Below, in pieces: positions 11,499-24,835 of a stretch of DNA of 64,000 nucleotides. Both the position numbers and the translations under genes were made by a program. The DNA comes from Steromphala cineraria (lineage: Eukaryota; Mollusca; Gastropoda; Trochida; Trochidae): positions 55,568,082-55,632,081 of the forward strand of contig OU744735.1 of the NCBI GenBank assembly GCA_916613615.1, in the 5' to 3' direction. Each line of letters opens with the position of its first letter. Positions within the stretch are counted from its first letter, which is position 1. The notes beneath the pieces are model-generated. The model worked only from the letters and a program-made list of their open reading frames with translations, did not search any database and was not told where the DNA came from.

Positions 11499-11745
11499 GA
11501 TCTCTGAGGCTAAACTGACCCGTGCCTTTACGCATTCTAAGAAAAGATATGATATTTGTTTCATGTGTTGATATTCATCCTCATGAAAGGCGTCCGCTCT
11601 TTGTCATCAAACAATCACTTGTAATAACAGCCTAACATAAAGGTTTATATAGAGAGCATGTTAATTCTGCCCTTTATGTCTTTGTTTTGTAAATGTCAAT
11701 TACTCAGTGTGTCCTTTGATGGGATTTCATGTCTATGACAGAGGG
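11499..11745. repeat. Relic of the X-block right end
   Basis: The order 'tctctgaggctaaactgacc', 'cctttacgcattct', 'gatatttgtttcatg', 'tagagagcatgtta' and 'gtcctttgatggga' matches 19848-20075 in X1 and 63263-63490 in X2, at lower identity than those two share with each other. It marks an older copy of this part of the duplicon left of the array. Confidence 0.75.
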
Positions 11746-12204
11746 GAATCCAGTCCAGAAGTAGCGGATGATGCATGTGAGTTAAATATCTTTATTGTTG
11801 TCCACTACATAGAAGATACTTACTGTATATTAGGAATCTTTTTATTTATCTCTAATGAATAGAATCCATAACATATATCCAAACAGTGTGTTTAAGGAAT
11901 ATGAGCGATCTCAACTATACAAGAATTGGCTTTAAAACATTAGCAAAGACGTTTTGTTTTATTCTTTTGATATTTCAATAATTCATGTCTATATTGTAAA
12001 TAGGATTAATAGAAAATTGGAAATTGCATTTAATTAATGCTTCACTTTTATGTTATATTATCCTCCTTAAACTTCCATATTCTTAAGTGTTTAGAAATCT
12101 CGCATTTTATTGAATGCATTTCACCAATATCAGAATATACTTATTGTCTGAGAAACCATGTTTGAATATCAACAGTATTGAACTATATAGCAGTGGTGTT
12201 GGTC

Positions 12205-12350
12205 TTGACAACGAAGACAATCAGTCCTGGGTTCATAATGATGACGACAAAATGCTGTTGCGGGCTTTCTCCCTGCAATAATACTAGCAGCCACGATATA
12301 ATTGATATAATTCGACAGCGGCGTCAAACCCATCATCATCTCACCTCGTT
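12205..12350 (+). mobile_element. Decayed SINE 3' tail
   Basis: The run 'gcgggctttctccctgcaat', then 'aatactagcagcc', then 'agcggcgtcaaaccc' followed by (atc)n corresponds piece by piece to the 3' half of the tRNA-derived SINE whose copies lie at 19021, 28401 and 62421 on the minus strand. The tRNA head is not recognisable here. The 138-residue open frame over it is incidental. Confidence 0.6.
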
Positions 12351-12599
12351 TTGTACCTATCATCGCGGTTTCTTATTGTCCAAAATTCCAGACACAATGG
12401 TTGGAGAAAGTCAAGCTTACTCTATTGAATACGTTTACTTTAAGGAACTTTTCAATTGTTGTTCAATTGCTACTATCATAACAAAACGTGGCTTCATACC
12501 AATGGACAATACCCATGTTTGCGTTAGTGCGATAATGACTTATTGTATGCTCGAAACCTGCATTCATCCATCCTGTTTGTATGCATCATCGTGAATCTG

Positions 12600-13984
12600 T
12601 CTTTTGCTGGTTTAGCTAAATTATTGAAATCTTCATGTTTTCGATTGGTTTTCCATTATATATTTGATAATTGACGTGGCTTTATATCCTTGCAAACATC
12701 TATAATTTCTTATAATTTTATTGTATGTTCTGAACATTTCACTAACATTAATCCAATTTTAAATATTGAATCAATATATGTATGGATATATTAGTAAAGT
12801 TAAACGCTATTCTAAAATTGTTCTAGGATATTGTTAAACAACTCAAGTCACACATGTCTCGGAAGATTAACATGCATTGCTATTTCTGATATTTGACAAT
12901 AAAGTGAACAGGTTCGGACTATTTAACCACAAATCCATCAGCCCTTTCAAGCGACAACTGTTTTCTCTTTTTGAAAATTGAATAACAATATGAAATAAAT
13001 GAAATTATCAAAGTAAGAACTTCAGTTAAAATACAGGATGTCAACACTTCCATGACTGAACACGCAAATGCCCATGTTGACATAGACTTTTTTTTCTTTT
13101 GGTAAAAGGTTTTAAATATATTAACAATAGAGGCAATGTAATATATGTATCTGTTTGGTAAGATAAATGTTTATAATCATCTTTTCACAGTTAAATCAGG
13201 ATGTCTGTGAACAAACTTTTTTCTCTTAAATACATTTTATACATTCAATTGTTTACTCAGCAATAGTCACTACTAGGATATAGTTATTCATTACGAAGAC
13301 AGTGTTGTTGTAGGCTTTGTAGAGACAAAAATAAATCCCCCGTGTCACAGATTACACATTTAGAGCAGTGTTGATGTAACGTTATACAGTAAAACACCAA
13401 TCCAGACGTACATACAATGTTACTGATAAAAGGTGTATTCTAGAAGGGTAAAAGTGTGCGTAATCATATGTGGACTATCTTACAACTGTTTGCTTTACAA
13501 ACACAGAAGAATACTTTATAGATTATGATCTGGTCTAAATATTGCCCGAGACTGGAACTTAAACAATAACGACAGAACCATATAATGGCAGTTGATCTAT
13601 AAACATTATAAGCATCAGACAAATCGTCGTATTACTATAAAGACAGACGAAATATGTTTGCATTTTTGCAATGAAATTCATAACATATTTTTAGTTTGGT
13701 TGTAATTACTGATGGAAAACGTTATGTGCTATTTTTAAGTCTTTGAAATGCGTCAAAATTATAATGCCGTATTGCTAGCCCATTCAATAAGTATACCCTT
13801 GTTGTTCCTAGCCAGGAGACAAATTGAGAAGATCTCAGTTCTGAATACATCTGCAACATAATTCACATTCCATGGTCAATAAACAGATAAAAACCACAAC
13901 AGAGGCAACGTTTTTGTCATCAAATGATGTCGTGTGCGATGTTAGTCCACTGAACTCTTTATTCTCTATAACGTGTGGACGTTA
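12600..13984. other. Gene-free stretch before the array
   Basis: No exon chain is visible. The last ~110 bp (about 13875-13984) resemble 41020-41095, just before X'', sharing 'catcaaatgatgtcgtgtgcgatgtt'-like order in short pieces, so duplication homology begins slightly before the X1/X2 common start. Confidence 0.45.
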
Positions 13985-14580
13985 CAATCAATATTTTCTC
14001 ATACAACTTAAACCTAATGATAAAGGATGATGTTTATCTAGGAGAACTTCTACAGCATTTATTTCCAGCTGCCATGTTTCACAAAGCATAATAAACATGA
14101 ATGGATACCTCTTGGCAGTAAATCTAATTAAGCATGTTTGTCGAGGTCTAACAGAATTTCTAACCAGGGACCTTATTGCTGCAAGCATTTCTGGAAAATT
14201 GAATTTTCCAAGTGATTTATAACCAAGGAGTCTGTTTCCGGAAATATTGACCTGAAAATCTCAAAATGATGTAAAACTGAGATGAAGTAGCTTGATGGAC
14301 TTAGAACTGCTGGCAAGATAAACGTACTTAACACGAATAACCACAGGCTCATTGGAGTTTACATGGTAGAACAGTGCCTTTTGTGGTATACTCATTTGGT
14401 AACAAAGTGGAACATAACATGGAACTGTTTACTTGTCAAAATATAAAAAGATTTATCAAAATACCTATTCATATCCATTCAGCACTCGCTGATTGTACAG
14501 TTACTGTATAGTACATTGCCCAGCTCAACTGTTTTTAATGAATAATTAAAGAAAGATGTGTTTTAAAGTTCCATCCATAT

Positions 14581-14796
14581 TTGGATCCTAATCTATTATT
14601 GAGTATCAAATTGCAGATTTCCATACAAACAGCAATCAATAATAATTGGTCACCAAGAGGAGATTACATATTGACCTGTTCTGGTATGCAGAATTGTGCC
14701 ACTAGAAACTTTGGTTTAGTAGCTCATGGAGACAGGATCTACCTTCTACGCCAACATGTTTCTGTGGATGGAGACTGTCCCGCTGTTTGTCTGTGA
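14581..14796 (+). CDS. Small open frame conserved between X1 and X2, doubtful
   Basis: A plus-strand frame, open from a TGA near 14540 and ending at TGA 14794-14796, includes NNNWSPRGDY, LTCSGMQN and DRIYLLRQHVSVDGDCPAVC. The X2 copy (58028-58243) keeps the same frame and stop. The first 50 residues differ at many positions while the last 24 are identical. I recognise no domain. There is no ATG near the start, so if real it is an internal or last exon. Frame retention in a duplicate that is overall ~93-95% identical is weak evidence. Confidence 0.2.
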   Translation: MDPNLLLSIKLQISIQTAINNNWSPRGDYILTCSGMQNCATRNFGLVAHGDRIYLLRQHVSVDGDCPAVCL

Positions 14797-17700
14797 ATTT
14801 TGGGAGTACTCTCAAAAAGGTCGAAAGTATCAAGCCTAATTAGAGTATATTTTGTCTTGATTTTAAACTCATTGCATTTAAGTAAATACTGTTATTAGTG
14901 ATATTCTTATCAAATATTGCATTATCTTTTTATTGCACTGTCTTTTCCTCAATATCATTCCAAATTGTGTTGGATTGGTTGCCTATGTTTGCTAGAAATT
15001 CAAAAGCAAAATGTAACAGATTTAAATATTTACACACTGATTATGCGTCTTTAAATATGATGGCATTTTAAGGACATTGTTAAGTTCGTTTAAAACATAT
15101 CCTTTGCTAATTTAAGGTCACAGCGAGGCTTTGGACATTTCATCATTGAAACCTGCATATTAGGCTTGTCAGTGGGCTATCGCAAAAACTTATTGATGAT
15201 GAGCCAATTTGATATATGTGACCTAAACCTTTGTCCATACTTGTTTTTAACATCAATTTGCGCCGGGGTATCCTGTCACCTCCATGACAATTTCAAGTCA
15301 TTTTTTCTTTTGTAATAATATTCACTTCAATATTAGGAAACCAAAAATGTACCAGTAAACTTTGGAATTTAGACATTTCAACTTAATAGAAAGATCAATG
15401 AGACATGTGTCAAAGAAACATCGATAGTTACTTCAGATAAATATTTCAAGGAAATGGGAAATCTATCAATCTGGCATTTTTATTGAATCAAATCTTCACA
15501 TATTTCTAAATTTTAGTTGTAAATATAACAAAACCCTGAAAATCTCAATGTAACTTTTTGAAATATTTAACATGTATTAATTTAAAACTCTTATAGCCTC
15601 TTCAAATTGATAAAGAGCGCAGACATTTCCCCAAGTTGACATTTATGAAAATTCTTCAATCTTCATGTAGCGCAAGAAGAAAAAATTAGATCTAATAACT
15701 TTATTTCATTTCTTATGATGTCATTTCAGCGTTATTAAAGCGTTAATTTCTAAAAATGATTATTTATTCTGTTCAGTTTTGTTCCTATATCTTATTAGAT
15801 ATACTTAAATACAAATAACAAGCTACACCAACATACTTTTAGTCCACTCTCATACTGTTATTCCAGAAACGTTGTTCTGTTTCAGAGAGGCCCATTATGC
15901 ACATTGTCTCCATGGCAGCCAGAAACAAAATCAGAATAACCAAAGTAGCAGAATGCACCACTCCACCACAAGACACATAGATGTACCAAGTTTAGTAAAA
16001 ATAATAGTGAACACTTTTATTATATGGTCTGGAAACATAAGCATTGACCGACTCGAAACCAATTTGTTTCCCGCATAGGTCTGCGGGGGACATACAAATT
16101 CAATCTACTGTGCAAAGATAATGTAAAATTTTTTATTATTTCTATCTTCTTACTCATTGAGTTCAACAATTCTGTTCTTGGAAAGATCGACCTGTCAGTC
16201 TTTATTTGTAATGGACTCGGATTGCTTTTATAGTATCAAAAAAGCTCCCAGATTGAAGTTATATTATTCTTCTATTGATTTGATCTCTCACGGCCTTTCT
16301 GTGTACAATATATATAAAAAAAAGTACACAATGCTATATTTACGTTTTGAGTAAATGCAGTAATCAGCCTGTAACATAAAGGCGATAGTTGATGTGGACA
16401 AATGATTATTCCTAAAGACCATTGTATTTACCTATTCAAGCTCCCAGATTTAAGTAATATTCCTCAATTGATTTGAACTCTCATTGCCTTTCTGTGAACA
16501 ACATTTATCACGTTGTGATCACGTTATTCACGGTTAATGTGATAGGCATTTAATCCCCATAACCAAGTTACTCTAAAACCTTGCTTAAGACTATCAGATT
16601 TTTTTTTCATCTCCTAACAGTACATCTTTACAGACCTGCTGAAATGGAAGTTTTTATCATTTCTTTTCTGCAAGAACTTTGAAGACAAAGTGTTATGAAC
16701 TCCTTAAACAAGAATTTACAACTTACACATATATTTCTAAAACAAATCTTCTTAACCTTAAGCCTTGTTTATGTTCATAGCCTTTGTAAATATTTCATTT
16801 GCAGAGTGTGTTTAAAGGTGAATCGGTTTAAGAAATGTAATTTAAACATTGTCTTTTTAGCACAATAGGCTCGCAATCACTTAGAGTCAGTGCCAGCCCG
16901 CCGTGTAAGGTTGAAAATGTCAGAGGATTCTTCGATATCTTCATCATGTACTTGTTGCTTATAACAGGTATGCTGTCATTCAAAATACCAAATAATTCAT
17001 CGGCATGATGATAATTTTAGGATTTTCGTTTCTTGGTGATACATACTTTCTCCATTAAGAACTAAAAACATGTGATGTCCCATCTTTTATTCAAATTTCG
17101 TAATCTTAGCCGTCTTCAATTTAGCAGGTAAACGAAGTGGTGACAATAACATGTATTCAATTAATTAAAGTTTTGTTTTGAATATGCAATAAATGATAGA
17201 TTTTGTCTCCCCAAGGAGAGTTATTTAATTCCAAGGAAAACGCTTAATAACATGTATTTATTTCAGCTCTATTTGTGTAATCAAACCTCTTGGAGCAAAA
17301 GAATCATCACAAATATCTGACCATAATGCAGTTATTCACGTCCCGTGAAGGTATCAACATATCATGGCAATGCTTTCATTGTTAAGCTTTCCTTTTCAAT
17401 GAAATGATTTTAACCTAAATATTTCAAACCATTGGCTTATTTTTCATTTGTCATGTTTATTCATCACGAATAGAATCATTTCTTTGGGATAATAATTCGA
17501 ATCATTCTTGTCTATGTAATGTAGTGTAAGATTAAGTAATTGTTATCACCACGGTCTATTAATTCCCTAATTAATAAAAGGTAATAAACAGTCAGGATTG
17601 GAGCATTTCTTGGACTTCACCATGGAACAGATTTTTTAAAACCCCTTAGTGATAAATGTTATGGGCTCACATATCAATAATTATGTCTTTTTTAATATTA

Positions 17701-18059
17701 ATGAGTTTGCCCCAAAACAACCCCAACACATTTCGTCTGTTTAGGTAAATGAGGAATGAGGTATTAAAATGTCAAGTGACAAAAGAATAATTTGCTTGAA
17801 AGGTTACCTAATACTCTGTAATCTTTGTTCAGTGTATTTTAACAAATAAACTTAAATCCATCTGAGTATAAAGTTTCTGTGGCAAAGTAGGAAGGATTCA
17901 ATGGGATTAGTTCCTTTAACATTTTTATTATCCAATACACTTTGCTTAGGGAAATAAATATTTGGATCTCTATTACCAGTAAAGTAAAGTGTAAAAATAA
18001 TAATCAGTACTTAACATTAGGAGGGCTTTTATGGCTGAGCACTTCAAGTATATTTACAG

Positions 18060-18377
18060 CCACCACTGGACTCGTTACCTTATCTTGGTGTGGTGGTTTG
18101 TGTGCTTCGGCGACCCCGAGAGCTATGCCAGCTGGGGCTTACATGCTCCTGGTAGGGTCACTCAAGCTGGACAGGTCGACGGGTAGAAGCCAGACCAAAT
18201 GTGAGTCCTTCTAAAACCTGCTTTCTATCTCTTACTATATCTTTCTTTCCGTCTTTTCCCTCATCCTTTCGATCCCTTTCTCCCTGATCTATCTACTCTC
18301 TTTTGGATGGCAACATCCACGTGTTTAATAACTGAAATATTGTTCAAAACACGTTAAACACCAACTCACTCACTCAC
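18060..18377 (+). mobile_element. SINE-like element, second copy
   Basis: This is the same element as 318-626, here on the plus strand: it starts at CCACCACTGGACTCG and ends with ACTCACTCACTCAC. The paralogous sites at about 27340 (X') and 61775 (X2) are empty, reading 'atattagcaaatttg', so insertion happened after the X duplication. A clear target-site duplication is not visible at this copy. Confidence 0.85.
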
Positions 18378-19020
18378 AAATTTGAATAACCTGGCGTTCA
18401 AGCATTGTTTAAGCAATTGATTAAAGACCCTTTGTACTCTTTTTGGATGGGCAACCAATTAATAAAGAAATCTAAAACATTTAAATCCCTTTGAAACTGA
18501 CGACAAGGTTATAGCACATGATGTTGACATTAGTTGGTATCCTATATATCTTCCATAGAGTTAGTTTCTTACTTATTTACAAATAAATTCAAACATAAAC
18601 TGTTGAAAAGACAATCACATTTCTTCTTTTCTCACACGAGCAGTGTTGTCAAGCTGACTATTGGTTAAAGTGCGAGTGCTTTGCTAGTCGTATCATGAAT
18701 AGGTGTTACTTTAAATTCCGTGAGGATGGAGAAGTTAAGTTGTTTGTGAGGCCATAAGTGTAGTTACAAGGAGCGTTCAAGTTTGATTCTACCTGTTACA
18801 ACAAAAATATAATTTTATAAAATTAATGATTGTTTTTAACACTTAGGATTGTCCTCTTACAGTTTGGTTTTACGAATGAATATGTATTCATTCCTTTCAG
18901 ACAATTGTACTAGCAGATCAGGTCTTAGTCATTCTTGCAATTACGTGGGCACTTTATCTTTGCTGGAGAAGCTGATTTGACCATCTCCCATGATATTGAT
19001 ACAGCCGGAATCTGCCTACA

Positions 19021-19322
19021 GGTGAGTTGTTTTGGGGTTTAATGCCGCTTTCAACATTTCAAGATTGTTTCGCTTATATCTAGGTTACCAGTATTATCGC
19101 AGGGAGAAAGCCCCCAACCACTATTGTGACTATGCATTACAGCGAAACTTGCGTGTATAGGCGTGAACTAGCGGACCATGCGTAGAACTGCACTGCAATT
19201 CAGTGTAGCATTTCACCCAAACCTTAAAGTAAAACAGTTCTTTACTGCTTACTAAGTTGCCGAGCCACTGGTCGAATTTGACCTCTTGATCCGCAGCGGA
19301 ACGCGTTAACCATTGACTATAC
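19021..19322 (-). mobile_element. tRNA-derived SINE in X1
   Basis: On the minus strand a tRNA-like head starts near 19322 with a pol III A-box-like 'gtcaatggttaacgcg' and continues 'ttccgctgcggatcaagagg'. The B box is damaged: it reads GGTCAAATTCGACC where the X2 copy has GGTTCGAATCC. A body of ~200 bp follows and the tail reads 'gcggcattaaaccccaaaac'. The head resembles a tRNA-Arg-like anticodon arm (loop CTGCGGA), but I am not sure of the source tRNA. Same site as the copies at 28401 and 62421, so it predates the duplication. Confidence 0.8.
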
Positions 19323-20110
19323 ATGTACGTACAGAAAGGTCAAAGACATAAAATTCGCCTGCATGAAGGTGTCTATTAATTGAACGTCCTTGACATGTGA
19401 CTTGTTGAGGAATATGCTGCCACTCCAGTTCGAACAGAAGGATCTTTTTACATAAACTGCGACCAATAATATCCCATAGATGTTCTCTTGGGTTCTATTG
19501 TGATTATGTCCTTCCGTTATTTACTACTTGGGCATCCGTAATACTAAAACTAAATTTTTAAATGTACAAGCAGTTATACAATATTCAAACGTTTCAATGC
19601 ACATGTTAAATGTGTGGTGACTGTAACGTGTAAACAAAATTAGGCAATTGTTACAGATATACAGTAAGGATATGTAAACATATAAAAGCAGTTTATATGT
19701 CCTATGGTATAGTTACGTATTATATACGTATTTGATGATTATCTGTGCTTATCTTGATGAAAGTTTCCTACTCAAAGTAGATACCAAATTATGACATAAA
19801 GGTTTCTCTTTAGCGTTAGTGATAAAGAAAATCATTATCTTTGGATCTCTGAGGCTACACTGACCCTTGCCTTTACGCATTCTTAGAAAGGAGATGATAT
19901 TTGTTTCATGTTTTGTTATTCATCCTCATAATAGTCGTTCGTCCTTTGTCATGAAAAGAGCAAGTGTTATTACATTCGAACATAAATGTGTTTATAGAGA
20001 GCATGTTAAATCCGACTTTCATGGCTTTGTTCTGCTAATGTCAAACAAACAGGTGTCCTTTGATGGGAGTTAATGCCAATAACACAGTGGCATGGGGTTG
20101 ATAAGTGAGT

Positions 20111-21267
20111 CAACAATTTATTTTATTCCGAATTTTTATGAGTAAAGTTTCTTAGTTTTTGTCCAATATAAGAATTACATGTTTGCTGAAGTGGATTCCT
20201 CTTCATATATACATTAGTTTATTAAAACAAGTGAAAAGAAAAGAAAAGAGAATGCTTAGAACGGCACATATTTATCAAGAAAACCTGACGCTGTCGTCGA
20301 TAGAGATCGTCAACGGTAAAGTTTGATGACAGTAACCTGGGATTTCAAGGCTTCAACCTTTCTTGCTAAACATTTCTGGTCACAACCTTGTAATTAAGAA
20401 TTTTGCTCGTTTATGTTCAGCCATTGTGATATCAAAACTGCTTTGACATTTAAGCACAATCGCTTCTAAATAAAACATGGACGTCACTCCTCTAACCTTT
20501 TAAGCTCTGTGTTGTCAAAACATTTCCGTTGAAACAAAAGGGAGATAACTCTATGAAAACTAAATTTTAGCAATACATTTCAGCTGATCAGCTGATTGCA
20601 AAAGTAGTACAGCATTATAACGTCACTATCGTTGAATAACCTGTTTTAATAACAACACACTCGTTAAGTAACTTTAAACTTTTAAACTAACTAAAATTGT
20701 CTTTAAAGCACATCTTACTTTTAATATTTCGTAAGCATAAATAATCACTTAGTTTATTACAGAAGTTATTTTCACAGGAGACAGTAATATTTAAATATGC
20801 AATTATTGAATTCTGTTCAATAACAAGATTAGCTAGAGTAAGTTTTGAGCCAAACTTCACTATCTCTGTTTCTCAAACAGTCGCAGTTATTAATTGCAGT
20901 CATCAACACTTTCTGAGCTTAAATTATTTCTATGCGCGGCTTGCACTGAGGTTCGAGATCATGGCACATGTGACCATGAATGCTATACATTCAATAAATA
21001 AATCGATGACTGCAATAATAAAGTAAAACTGAAGGATCATCTAACATGAACCTTTTGTGAAAAGACAATTTCATTTAGGGCAAATGAAATTAGATTTTTC
21101 ACATATGTTTTGGTACCAATAATATTCAACAGTTCAATAACTAAATATTTCGTAATAGATATCTGTTGCCTCTTACCCTATTTAGCAATGTTACGATTAC
21201 AAATTCCTCATATGCAAGATCTACGATTAGCACGAGAATTTCTTAGTTATAATTATTTATATTCATG
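20111..21267. other. Unit-specific stretch between X1 and G1
   Basis: No counterpart was found elsewhere in the window and no gene is supported. It contains the motif GGGAGATAACTCT at about 20540, which I associate with molluscan genomes. Confidence 0.4.
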
Positions 21268-22122
21268 AATAAAGAATAGAATATTTTGTTCAAAAATTCA
21301 TTTTAGTTATATGTATAAATGTTTTATATGATATAAACATATGATTTCAATAAACTATTTATCTTTCCAATTTTGACCAATTGACTTCCTTCAAGCTACA
21401 ATGTTAAATTACAGGTCATCTTTTAGGGTATGAGAAATATTTTATATGATTGACAGATATTTCACACCCATAGGAGACTTGCATTGCATCCCATTACAAG
21501 TGATTTCATGATTTTCAATAAACAGACAAATTAAAATTCTAAAGATCATTCAGTTTCTAAGATCTAAAAGTCCCTAACTGATTGCAGACAACTGTCAGCC
21601 TACAATGATGACGTCCAGAGCCATGTTAAGAGTTATGTGTCTTGTGTCAAGAAATTGGAACTAAATATGGACAAGGAGTACTTGTGGTTTAAATGAACAG
21701 GGGTTAACAATTGTTCATGGCTTATTCTACAAGATATTGAGGCAAAACAAAAGCATTCTCATCTCCAAAATGTTTATTCCACTCTTTTGTCAAACCACAG
21801 TGAGGATGCTACATTAAATCAAATACATTCAATAACGTTACGAACCGACTCCTTTAACTTAGTTACGACAGTCCTAACATTCAAGAAGACTGATACACAG
21901 AAGATACGCTCTACTCAGAATGATGTAGATTGAATACTTTAGGATTCTGAAAGTTATCTGTCTATATACTTACTTTCCAAATAAATCAAAAGTCCCTATC
22001 ATGTGGATATTTTAAGGTACCTATGCAATGTCAAACATTAATACAAATGTAGAGGTGTATAACATCATGATCATGTGGATATTAGAAGTGATGGATTGGT
22101 CTTAATCACGGTATCAGAATAA

Positions 22123-22780
22123 TCAGGGGATGAGACAACAATGCCACTTTATTCTCAATCTTTCTTTACTAATTATGATTTTGGTTGTTTTGTCGTTTTT
22201 ATGCAAATAAAGAATACCAGTGCGTTCAATTGCAATAATGGTTTCATTATAGACACATATGCTTGATAATGTGCCGAAACGTAAGTGAAACCTCTTTGTT
22301 TTGTAACTTAGCAAAGACATTGCTCTAATCCTTCGCCATTTATATCCAGAATAATACAGATGATCGCTAATTGGGTCAATATACATTATTTTGTTTTGGT
22401 TCATAGACACAGTTAATTTGTCTATGACTTTCCCATTTAAAGTAAAGACACGAACCTTCAACGTATCAAACATGCCAACATACAAGCGAGATCTATTGGT
22501 ATCAATTGCGATGTTTGCTGGTGAATGGTCTAATTCTGTGACTAATCTTTTTGTGTCTAATTTTTAAGATATTTCAAGAATGTTTGGTTTTCCGGAATGC
22601 GTACCAACAAATATTCTGTCCCCAGAACATGCAAGACACATATATATTCCCTCTTTAACATTTTATTTATGCTATTTTAGAAACAATAATTTGTCTCTCT
22701 TCTGATACTGCACAACTATATGTTAGGTACAGAATTCCTATGGTAACAGCTACAGTTTCCAAGCAGCCTGAAGCTTTCAT
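22123..22780 (-). pseudogene. Propeller-gene copy A, broken by internal deletion
   Basis: The right part (22780-22669) is the start of exon 1, with ATG at 22780-22778 and the same signal-peptide codons as the intact copies. At 22665-22668 it jumps directly into the middle of exon 3, so the rest of exon 1, both introns, exon 2 and the first part of exon 3 are gone. The exon 3 remainder (22664-22123) reads like the intact genes but has a TCA to TAA change in the ISSKLD segment near 22566. The loss plus stop make a functional product impossible. The remaining 120-residue frame is a remnant. Confidence 0.92.
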
Positions 22781-24835
22781 GGCTGAGAAGGGTAGATTCC
22801 CATATGAACATTGCTAGGTTTATATTAAGATATTTGATAGATTATTCAAACTACATGAATAATACATACAAAGTATTCTACGTGTTCAAACGATAAGGAA
22901 ATGCGCTAATCAACTTCATCATCTTCACTTGTTTCTCACAGCTGCCATACACATGTTTTCTTTCATATTAAATTATTCAATCTCAACTGTTGTAAAAGAA
23001 CAAAGATGTGGTATTTGTTATTTGTGTTTTGTTTTTTAGTATTACAATTCTTTGTACCGGTGTATGCTCAACGGAAAGAAGTTTCCTGTGGGAAATATTG
23101 TTCCACTCGTTTTTTCTCATGGGAACTGTACAATCTTTAACTATACCTTTATGAGAAAGACACATACAAATAAGATTTATGATACAAGATATTCAGTATA
23201 GTTTTGGGTGTCTTCATTTCACCGCAATCAATGTGTAATCAATATTTTATCACACCTTTGACACATTGTATTATATTTGATGATTAACGTCAGATACTTT
23301 GTTACAATCCATGTCTTGTCCAACATTGCCAGGAAAACACAATTGTCAATCACATTAAAGAATGGGGTTATCAGATATATGTTACATGATTACACCTAAT
23401 ACTTTAACCCTTGTCCGATGGAGCAGGGTCCAAATGTATAAAACTTGCTAAAAGCCGTCTGGAAGAAAACTAAGATTATGGGATTTGAGGTCATCGTCAA
23501 TTTCTTTCACTTTCCATCAAAATCATTCAGAAATATTAACATACCCTATTGGGGGCTGATGAGGTCCGTGCAGACCCCAATGGCAACATGTCTGACTATT
23601 TGTGTGTTTGTGTGTTGCGAAATTACTTTCTAAAATACTTAATGAGAATTTGATAAATAATCAGTGACTGGGTCAAACATTTGATTGAAAAAATGCAGTT
23701 AGTTATTACAAGAAATTGTGAAATTAAGCCAAGGAAAGGGGCTTAAAAAATGTAGAATAATAAAACACCCAGAATTAATCTTCATTTGAGTGTATCTTAC
23801 ATGTACGTAAAGAATACATAGGTAAACTTACATGATATTCTGATATTGAATGCAAAAAGAACAAGATATATCCATTTTCTTATAAACAAACTAGAAGTAT
23901 TGTGTTGCCCTTTGAACAGCAGCTGAAACGATCATCGATGTGTTTCACCTTCTAAAATCCTCAAACTTTTGAACATTTACCATGTACAAAACTCTAATTT
24001 CCAAGACCAATTGTAATAGTTCTATAGTCATTGCAACAAATAACAAAACTGATAGCAGAATATCATTCATCCAATTATTTTCAAATTGCGAAATAATGTT
24101 GAATCTCTGTTTAATTTAGTAAATGATTTAGATCTGAACGAAATAATCATCTGATTCTTTTCTATTCGCAAATGTCTCTTATTTCCTTATGATTTTAGGT
24201 AAATTTTCACTTTTGGATTTTGTTCTTAAATCCCATTTAGTGTTTTATACCCTTCAAGAATATAAAGCAACCATAATAACGTCTTTGCAAAGAAGTACTG
24301 ATAATGATTCATGTTTGTACAAATACAGTTTGGGTCCTGAACTGACTTTTTTAAAATGATTTTGGCCCATAACGTTTAGTTATTATGACATGTAAACATA
24401 TAATTAACATAGTATGCAATTTACATTAATAACCTTCAATGAAATTTATGTAAAGTTGTTATCTAAATTAACTATACTGTAGGACGCCAGCACAAAACAG
24501 GACAGAACAGGTTGATTTAACTTTATTACTCTGACTACATTGAGGCTACTGATTCAGTCGCCATCATCACTCGTGGACAATTTGCATTTTAGATAATGTT
24601 TATTTTACCCATTCCTTGAATTTATCTTTTTATTCATAGGGACATCAAAGATAAAATGGAAAGCAGTTTGGTACGTTAGTGTTGAACAGTCAGGGGTAAC
24701 GGTGCGCCTGCCATTCGGAAAACGTCTACAATTCTTACTTTCTGGATTTACATTCGGTTTAATCAATCACTTGTGAAACAAAGAAGATCAAAGTGATTTT
24801 AATTTATCATAAAAAGATGCTTAACTATCAACAGA

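Larger units (their letters stand above)
13985..20110. repeat. Duplicon X, copy X1
   Basis: About 6.1 kb matches 57210-63540 nearly base for base, starting at 'caatcaatattttctc' in both. Differences are informative. X1 lacks ~255 bp present at 58943-59196. X1 carries a SINE (18060-18377) absent from X2 and X'. X2 carries the foldback insertion absent from X1. No protein gene is supported inside. It contains an L-type block at its left end and a tRNA-derived SINE at its right part. Confidence 0.95.

Noticed and set aside
12178..12594. 138-residue plus-strand frame
   Set aside because: It runs through a decayed SINE tail, has no domain and no splice context, and the opposite strand is equally open.
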